64,000 nt of DNA. It comes from Winogradskyella endarachnes. GTDB lineage: Bacteria; Bacteroidota; Bacteroidia; Flavobacteriales; Flavobacteriaceae. Where the stretch lies: the NCBI RefSeq assembly GCF_009741275.1, contig NZ_WOWS01000001.1, forward strand, positions 124,001-188,000, read 5' to 3'. The notes beneath the pieces were generated by a model. It was given only the letters and a program-made list of their open reading frames with translations. It was not told the origin of the DNA and made no database searches. Each line of letters begins with the position of its first letter. Positions within the stretch are counted from its first letter, which is position 1. Positions 62,588-64,000 of the stretch are shown here, piece after piece. The position numbers and the translations under genes are program-made.

Positions 62588-63636
62588 TACTTTACAATTT
62601 TAGGTGTATCAAAGTACTTCTTTTTCAACCAAAAGGACACACGAACCAGTAAAATTAAAGCTGGCACTTCTACTAATGGTCCAATAACGCCTGCAAATGC
62701 CTGACCAGAATTTAGTCCAAAAACAGCAATAGCAACGGCTATGGCTAATTCAAAATTATTTCCTGCTGCTGTAAATGCTACAGCTGTGGTTTTATCGTAT
62801 TCTGCTCCTGTTGCTTTTGTAAAAAAGAAACCAATGATAAACATTAAAGTAAAATAAACTAAAAGAGGAACGGCAATGATTAAAACATCCATTGGTATTT
62901 CAACAATTAACTCGCCTTTTAAAGAGAACATAATGACAATTGTAAACAGTAATGCGATTAAAGTTAATGGCGAAATAGTTGGTATAAACTTGTTAGTGTA
63001 CCATGCTTCGCCTTTTAATTTAACTAAAATAACACGACTTAAAATCCCTAAAACAAAAGGAATGCCAAGATATATAGCAACACTTTCTGCAATAGTTGCA
63101 ACAGAAATGTCTACAATGGCACCTTCAAATCCAAAATAGGGTGGAAGTACTGTGATAAAAATCCAAGCATAAAAACTATAAGTAAATACCTGAAAAATAC
63201 TGTTTAAAGCTACTAAACCAGCACCATACTCGCTACTTCCATCCGCCAAATCATTCCAAACTAAAACCATGGCGATACAACGGGCTAAACCAATTAAAAT
63301 CAATCCAACCATATATTCTGGATAATCGCGCAAGAATATAATGGCTAAAAAGAACATTAAAACAGGGCCAATAATCCAGTTGAGAATTAATGAAATGGAT
63401 AGGATTTTTGTGTTTCTAAACACCTTAGGTAGTAAGGCAAAATTCACTTTAGCTAAAGGAGGATACATCATAACTATTAACCCAATTGCAATGGGAATAA
63501 TAGTGCTTCCGCTGCTAAATGAATTGACAATTTCTGGAAATGATGGAAAAAAATAACCAATTGCAACACCAATAGCCATGGCAGCAAAAATCCAAACGGT
63601 TAAATAACTATCTAAAAAACTTAATTTCTTTTTCAT
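62587..63636 (-). CDS. acr3: arsenite efflux transporter ACR3
   Basis: A 349-residue membrane protein with ten helices of the BASS superfamily. The ACR3 signature [17 protein letters not shown] contains the essential Cys (near residue 119), with a conserved Glu later in the [13 protein letters not shown] segment. It expels arsenite from the cytosol using proton motive force. It lies three bases after the arsenate reductase stop; the two form the classical reduce-and-export pair. Confidence 0.96.
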   Translation of the reverse strand: MKKKLSFLDSYLTVWIFAAMAIGVAIGYFFPSFPEIVNSFSSGSTIIPIAIGLIVMMYPPLAKVNFALLPKVFRNTKILSISLILNWIIGPVLMFFLAIIFLRDYPEYMVGLILIGLARCIAMVLVWNDLADGSSEYGAGLVALNSIFQVFTYSFYAWIFITVLPPYFGFEGAIVDISVATIAESVAIYLGIPFVLGILSRVILVKLKGEAWYTNKFIPTISPLTLIALLFTIVIMFSLKGELIVEIPMDVLIIAVPLLVYFTLMFIIGFFFTKATGAEYDKTTAVAFTAAGNNFELAIAVAIAVFGLNSGQAFAGVIGPLVEVPALILLVRVSFWLKKKYFDTPKIVK

Positions 63637-63639
63637 TAC

Positions 63640-64000
63640 TTATGCGTTGATTTGAGAGAAAATGTAAAATAATTCAGTGGCAATTTGAAGACTTCTTTCA
63701 TAGTACTTTTCTGCTTGTTGTGGTGTGTTATCAAAGGCCTTTGGGTCTTCAAACGTAATAGGAATACGTTTTTCAGCACCAGGAACAAAAGGACAAGCTT
63801 CGTTTGCAGAATCACAGGTCATTATAGCAGCGAACTCTGATTTTGGATTAAAGTCATCATCTAATTTCTTAGAAAAACCAATGATAGGATGCTCATTTTG
63901 ACCATACTTAATGCTATAAACTGGGTTTTTAACTTCGGAAAGCGTTTTTATTTTAAAACCAGAGTTTTCTAGAGTTTCAGCAACCATTGGAAAAAGTGCT
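63640..64000 (-). CDS. arsC: arsenate reductase, protein-tyrosine-phosphatase type, 5' end outside window
   Basis: The last 120 residues of a LMW-PTP-like arsenate reductase. The frame stays open to the window edge (preceding residues ..ALFPM), so the ATG at 63985-63987 is internal, not the start. The retained part includes NPVYSIKYGQNEHPIIGFSKK, AAIMTCDSANEACPFVPGAEKR and QIATELFYIFSQI, a pattern I know from flavobacterial ars operons. The catalytic N-terminal Cys loop lies beyond 64000. Confidence 0.9.
   Translation of the reverse strand, partial: ALFPMVAETLENSGFKIKTLSEVKNPVYSIKYGQNEHPIIGFSKKLDDDFNPKSEFAAIMTCDSANEACPFVPGAEKRIPITFEDPKAFDNTPQQAEKYYERSLQIATELFYIFSQINA

Noticed and set aside
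1..64000. CRISPR arrays, insertion sequences, rRNA genes, intact tRNA genes, prophage
   Set aside because: No regularly spaced repeats, transposase motifs, rRNA segments or full tRNA cloverleaf were seen on either strand while reading.

Overview
The window is AT-rich DNA from a member of the Bacteroidota, almost certainly a marine-type Flavobacteriaceae. Four things point there. There is a type IX secretion C-terminal sorting tail on a large exported protein. The -7 boxes have the form TAnnTTTG rather than a sigma70 -10. Start codons lack clear Shine-Dalgarno sequences. Many proteins are of flavobacterial type (SusC-like carboxypeptidase/plug module, DUF2853, NeuD/CapK glycan enzymes, MenA-F). 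Gene density is high and no gap exceeds about 280 bases. I saw no rRNA, intact tRNA, CRISPR array, insertion sequence or prophage.

Layout. 1-9244: a partial hypothetical gene, then tilS, ade, an exported CocE/NonD hydrolase, a YheT-type hydrolase, two unknown small proteins and comM. 9266-13439 (minus): a compact SDR / SMP-30 / glycosyltransferase / ATP-grasp operon. 13715-18395: a 5-oxoproline operon (DUF2891 lipoprotein, Nramp-like transporter without the metal-site residues, pxpA, pxpB, pxpC). 18477-20373: a small unknown protein, a seven-helix membrane protein and an overlapping histidine kinase. 20370-28037 (minus): an RluA-type pseudouridine synthase, panB, serine dehydratase, a lipoprotein and a 1189-residue T9SS cargo protein. 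28306-30210: dnaK with an unusual upstream region. 30218-34081: a small glycan island (ATP-grasp, CapK-like ligase, NeuD acyltransferase, truncated NeuD copy) next to a tRNA 5'-half remnant. 34210-38713: an RlmI-type methyltransferase, a nitronate monooxygenase and assorted small proteins.

38763-52826 holds a nearly complete o-succinylbenzoate menaquinone pathway (menI-like, menF, menD, menB, menA, menC, menE) interleaved with DUF2853, a CvfB-like S1 protein, a MBL-fold hydrolase, a YgiQ radical-SAM protein and a CPBP protease; menH and the final methyltransferase are not seen. 52913-58588: a plug-VWA fusion protein, an OmpA lipoprotein, a glycosyltransferase, a stand-alone HsdR-N nuclease-like protein and holA.

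58594-64000 (minus) is an arsenic locus: protein-tyrosine-phosphatase-type arsenate reductase (cut by the window end), Acr3, a metallophosphoesterase, ArsR, a small thioredoxin, OsmC, an ArsP/YraQ-type permease, ArsF-like and ArsG-like proteins. Two near-identical 16-bp elements, one covering the arsR -7 box, look like ArsR operators. A perfect CRP/FNR-type palindrome sits where a class II activator would bind.

Most worth a second look: the arsR promoter architecture, the Nramp-fold transporter of the pxp operon, the plug-VWA fusion, the 7-TM/kinase module with its small partner, the four-gene SDR-SMP30-GT2-ATP-grasp operon, the sigma54-like upstream regions of dnaK and the YtxH gene, and genes whose -7 box lies almost on the start codon.
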